Below, piece by piece: positions 6,061 to 6,544 of a stretch of 6,544 nucleotides of DNA. The DNA comes from Planctomycetota bacterium (GTDB taxonomy: Bacteria > Planctomycetota > UBA1135 > GCA-002686595), in assembly GCA_027623615.1 (NCBI GenBank), contig JAQBVH010000191.1, forward strand, positions 1 through 6,544, written 5' to 3'. A model generated the notes under the pieces. It was not told where the DNA came from. It saw only the letters and a list, made by a program, of their open reading frames with translations, and ran no database searches. A program made the translations under genes and the position numbers. The stretch's first letter is position 1. Every line of letters begins with the position of its first letter.

Positions 6061-6544
6061 GTGTCGACCGCGACGCGCATCGTCGGCCTCGACGTGGGTG
6101 GCACCCAGGTCAAGGGGGGCTACCTCGAGCGCTCCGAGCTCGATCGGCCTGACCCTGATCTGCTGCGCGGACGCCTGCGAGCGATCGACACGGACCTCTC
6201 GCAGGGCATCGGCGCGTTCGTCGATCAGCTCGCGGCCTTCGCGCGGGCGCTCGGCTACGACGGCGCGCTCGGAGTTGGCGTCCCCGGGGTCTTCCACAGC
6301 GGGAGCGGGGAGCTGCAGCGCAGCGCGAACATGAAGGGGATCCAGGGCGTGCGCCTCGCCGCGGAGCTGCGCGCGCGCCTCGGCGAGGGTCGCATCGTCG
6401 TCGACAACGACGCGAACGCGGCCGCCTTCGGCGAGCAGTGGCTCGGCGCCGGCGCGAACACCCGTGACCTGATCCTGATCACCCTCGGCACCGGTGTCGG
6501 CGGCGGCGTCGTCCTGGATGGCGAGATCTTCCGCGGCCCGACCG
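6061..6544 (+). CDS. ROK family sugar kinase (probable glucokinase), 3'-truncated by window
   Basis: The first 161 residues of a ROK-family ATP-dependent sugar kinase are visible; the family is usually about 300-320 residues. The phosphate-1 motif GLDVGGTQVKGG is at residues 9-20, GVGVPGV at 71-77, VVDNDANAAAFGE at 113-125 (catalytic base probably Asp117) and the second phosphate motif TLGTGVGGG at 141-149. The zinc-binding Cys/His cluster expected later in ROK proteins lies beyond the right edge. No N-terminal helix-turn-helix is present, so it is a kinase and not a ROK repressor such as NagC. The start is GTG, three bases after the GT5 TAG and in the same frame; that TAG rules out any earlier in-frame start. 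No Shine-Dalgarno is evident, suggesting coupling to the upstream gene. Glucose is the likeliest substrate given the neighbour, but fructose, mannose or N-acyl sugars are possible. Confidence 0.9.
   Translation, partial: MSTATRIVGLDVGGTQVKGGYLERSELDRPDPDLLRGRLRAIDTDLSQGIGAFVDQLAAFARALGYDGALGVGVPGVFHSGSGELQRSANMKGIQGVRLAAELRARLGEGRIVVDNDANAAAFGEQWLGAGANTRDLILITLGTGVGGGVVLDGEIFRGPT

Noticed and set aside
4648..6297. 549-codon minus-strand open frame antisense to the GT5 gene
   Set aside because: Low-complexity Val/Ala/Arg/His/Asp composition without motifs, mirroring the GC-rich third positions of the GT5 and ROK genes, which have clear family matches on the plus strand.

Overview
The window comes from a GC-rich bacterial chromosome with dense coding, short intergenic gaps and frequent GTG/TTG starts. 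It holds six genes: four complete and two cut by the window edges. No RNA gene, CRISPR array, insertion sequence or phage feature was seen. Gene content (archaeal/fungal-type aspartate-semialdehyde dehydrogenase, cofactor-independent phosphoglycerate mutase, an AlgI-like MBOAT acyltransferase, an M48 metalloprotease, a glycogen-synthase-like GT5 protein and a ROK sugar kinase) fits a Gram-negative, high-GC environmental lineage of the myxobacterial, planctomycete or other deltaproteobacterium-like kind. That placement is inference; the sequence does not fix the phylum.

Layout. Bases 1-819 (+) are the C-terminal half of an MBOAT O-acyltransferase. It converges, across a 44-base gap, on a two-gene minus-strand operon: gpmI (3457 to 1925) followed by asd (1928 to 864). 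These two genes share an ATGA overlap, and asd has no visible Shine-Dalgarno of its own. An 87-base divergent gap then separates gpmI from an M48 metalloprotease on the plus strand (3545-4363). After a 218-base leader containing a strong GC-rich stem-loop come a GT5 glycogen/starch-synthase-like gene (4582-6057) and, three bases later in the same frame, a ROK-family glucokinase-like gene (6061 to beyond the right edge).

How the genes relate. The gpmI-asd pair joins lower glycolysis/gluconeogenesis to the aspartate-family amino acid pathway (lysine/diaminopimelate, threonine, methionine). The GT5-ROK pair points to glucose phosphorylation coupled to storage-polysaccharide or other glucan metabolism. 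The MBOAT gene probably acylates an exported polysaccharide, and the M48 protein is a probable envelope-associated quality-control protease.

The most unusual feature is the GT5 protein. It keeps the overall glycogen synthase architecture, but most of the residues known to be needed for ADP-glucose binding and catalysis in E. coli GlgA are substituted. It is therefore either a GT5 subfamily with altered chemistry or donor, or a non-catalytic paralogue. The remaining content looks like ordinary housekeeping and envelope genes; I do not see a clear multi-gene novel system.
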